The notes below the pieces were generated by a model that searched no databases, was not told where the DNA came from, and saw only the letters and a program-made list of their open reading frames with translations. The position numbers were made by a program, and so were the translations under genes. 64,000 nt of DNA from Pseudovibrio exalbescens (lineage in GTDB: Bacteria > Pseudomonadota > Alphaproteobacteria > Rhizobiales > Stappiaceae), in NCBI RefSeq assembly GCF_028737195.1, contig NZ_JAQZAJ010000005.1, positions 124,001-188,000 of the forward strand, written 5' to 3'. Positions 63,848-64,000 of the stretch are shown here, one piece after another (position 1 is the first letter of the stretch; each line of letters begins with the position of its first letter).

Positions 63848-64000
63848 CCCCCTCAAGTTATCCCCCTCGCGTTCATGCAGGCCAGCGGGCTGGGCTCGTT
63901 TTCGTGCCCTAAAGTTATTCCCCTATCCGGAAAAAATCGATATTTCGCTTTCTATCAGGGGGTAACGGGAACTGCAGGCTTGCAGCAACCCATGGGCTGG
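63848..64000. other. window end, no feature seen
   Basis: 153 bases after the UDG gene with no gene, terminator or repeat that I can support; TTATCCCC and TTATTCCC motifs are chance-level. Confidence 0.3.

Noticed and set aside
1-64000. tRNA genes, CRISPR arrays, insertion sequences, prophage
   Set aside because: No TPsiC-arm motifs in folding context, no regularly spaced repeats, and no transposase, integrase or phage structural gene was found on reading the window.

Overview
The window is chromosomal DNA from an alphaproteobacterium of the Rhizobiales/Hyphomicrobiales type. The evidence is the phoR-pstSCAB-phoU-phoB order beside a gcrA remnant, the xseB-dxs-tlyA neighbourhood, btaAB, nadABC with a COG4111 (NadQ-type) regulator, a RibBX-type riboflavin protein and a TIGR02301 protein. 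A marine or host-associated member of the Stappia/Pseudovibrio group is a guess from overall protein character, not a demonstrated assignment. Gene density is high. I see no rRNA, tRNA, CRISPR array, transposase, integrase or prophage gene.

Layout. 1-1.4 kb: a rearranged edge with two diverged copies of a small membrane-protein gene flanking a GcrA fragment that keeps only the sigma70-interacting C-terminus, plus a DJ-1/PfpI protein. 1.5-9.6 kb: the complete phosphate-sensing and uptake operon on the minus strand, with a three-unit Pho box before pstS and an intercistronic stem-loop after it. 10-17.3 kb: mixed metabolic genes (SRPBCC, metallo-hydrolase, PatB-like lyase, acyl-CoA ligase, HAD phosphatase) and an unlisted 59-residue protein with a Cys cluster. 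17.3-25.7 kb: pdxH, lipoprotein, CbpA-like DnaJ, a beta-oxidation-like operon (acyl-CoA dehydrogenase, enoyl-CoA hydratase; SDR next to it), Sua5, histone-deacetylase-like hydrolase. 25.8-35.8 kb: xseB, a candidate small RNA, dxs, MFS transporter, a copper/cytochrome oxidase assembly trio (DUF2946, PCuAC, SCO), tlyA, an RlmD-like methyltransferase and small genes. 35.8-44.5 kb: methyltransferase, RibBX with an N-terminal HTH, aroC, GNAT, histidine phosphatase, fabI, a D-2-hydroxyacid dehydrogenase-like flavoprotein, YedK. 44.5-50 kb: small conserved proteins, a cluster of DnaA-box-like sites, LysE, and btaAB (phosphorus-free betaine lipid synthesis). 50-60 kb: ygfZ, an HD hydrolase-phosphatase-NadQ cluster, SleB, AcuI and nadABC with two palindromic operators. 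60-64 kb: tandem XRE-type regulators, ETF-ubiquinone oxidoreductase and an unusual family-4-like uracil-DNA glycosylase.

Two regulatory themes tie distant genes together. Phosphate: PhoR/PhoB with the Pst transporter sense and import phosphate; the same 11-bp-phased Pho box occurs before btaA, so lipid remodelling should be switched on with uptake, and another candidate box lies at 24.7 kb. NAD: the NadQ-type regulator at 52.3 kb lies 3 kb from nadABC, whose upstream region has two near-identical palindromes that fit as its operators.

Starts were moved from the longest reading frame where a Shine-Dalgarno sequence, a signal peptide or family length favoured a downstream codon. Functions are assigned by recognition of protein families; no database search was run.
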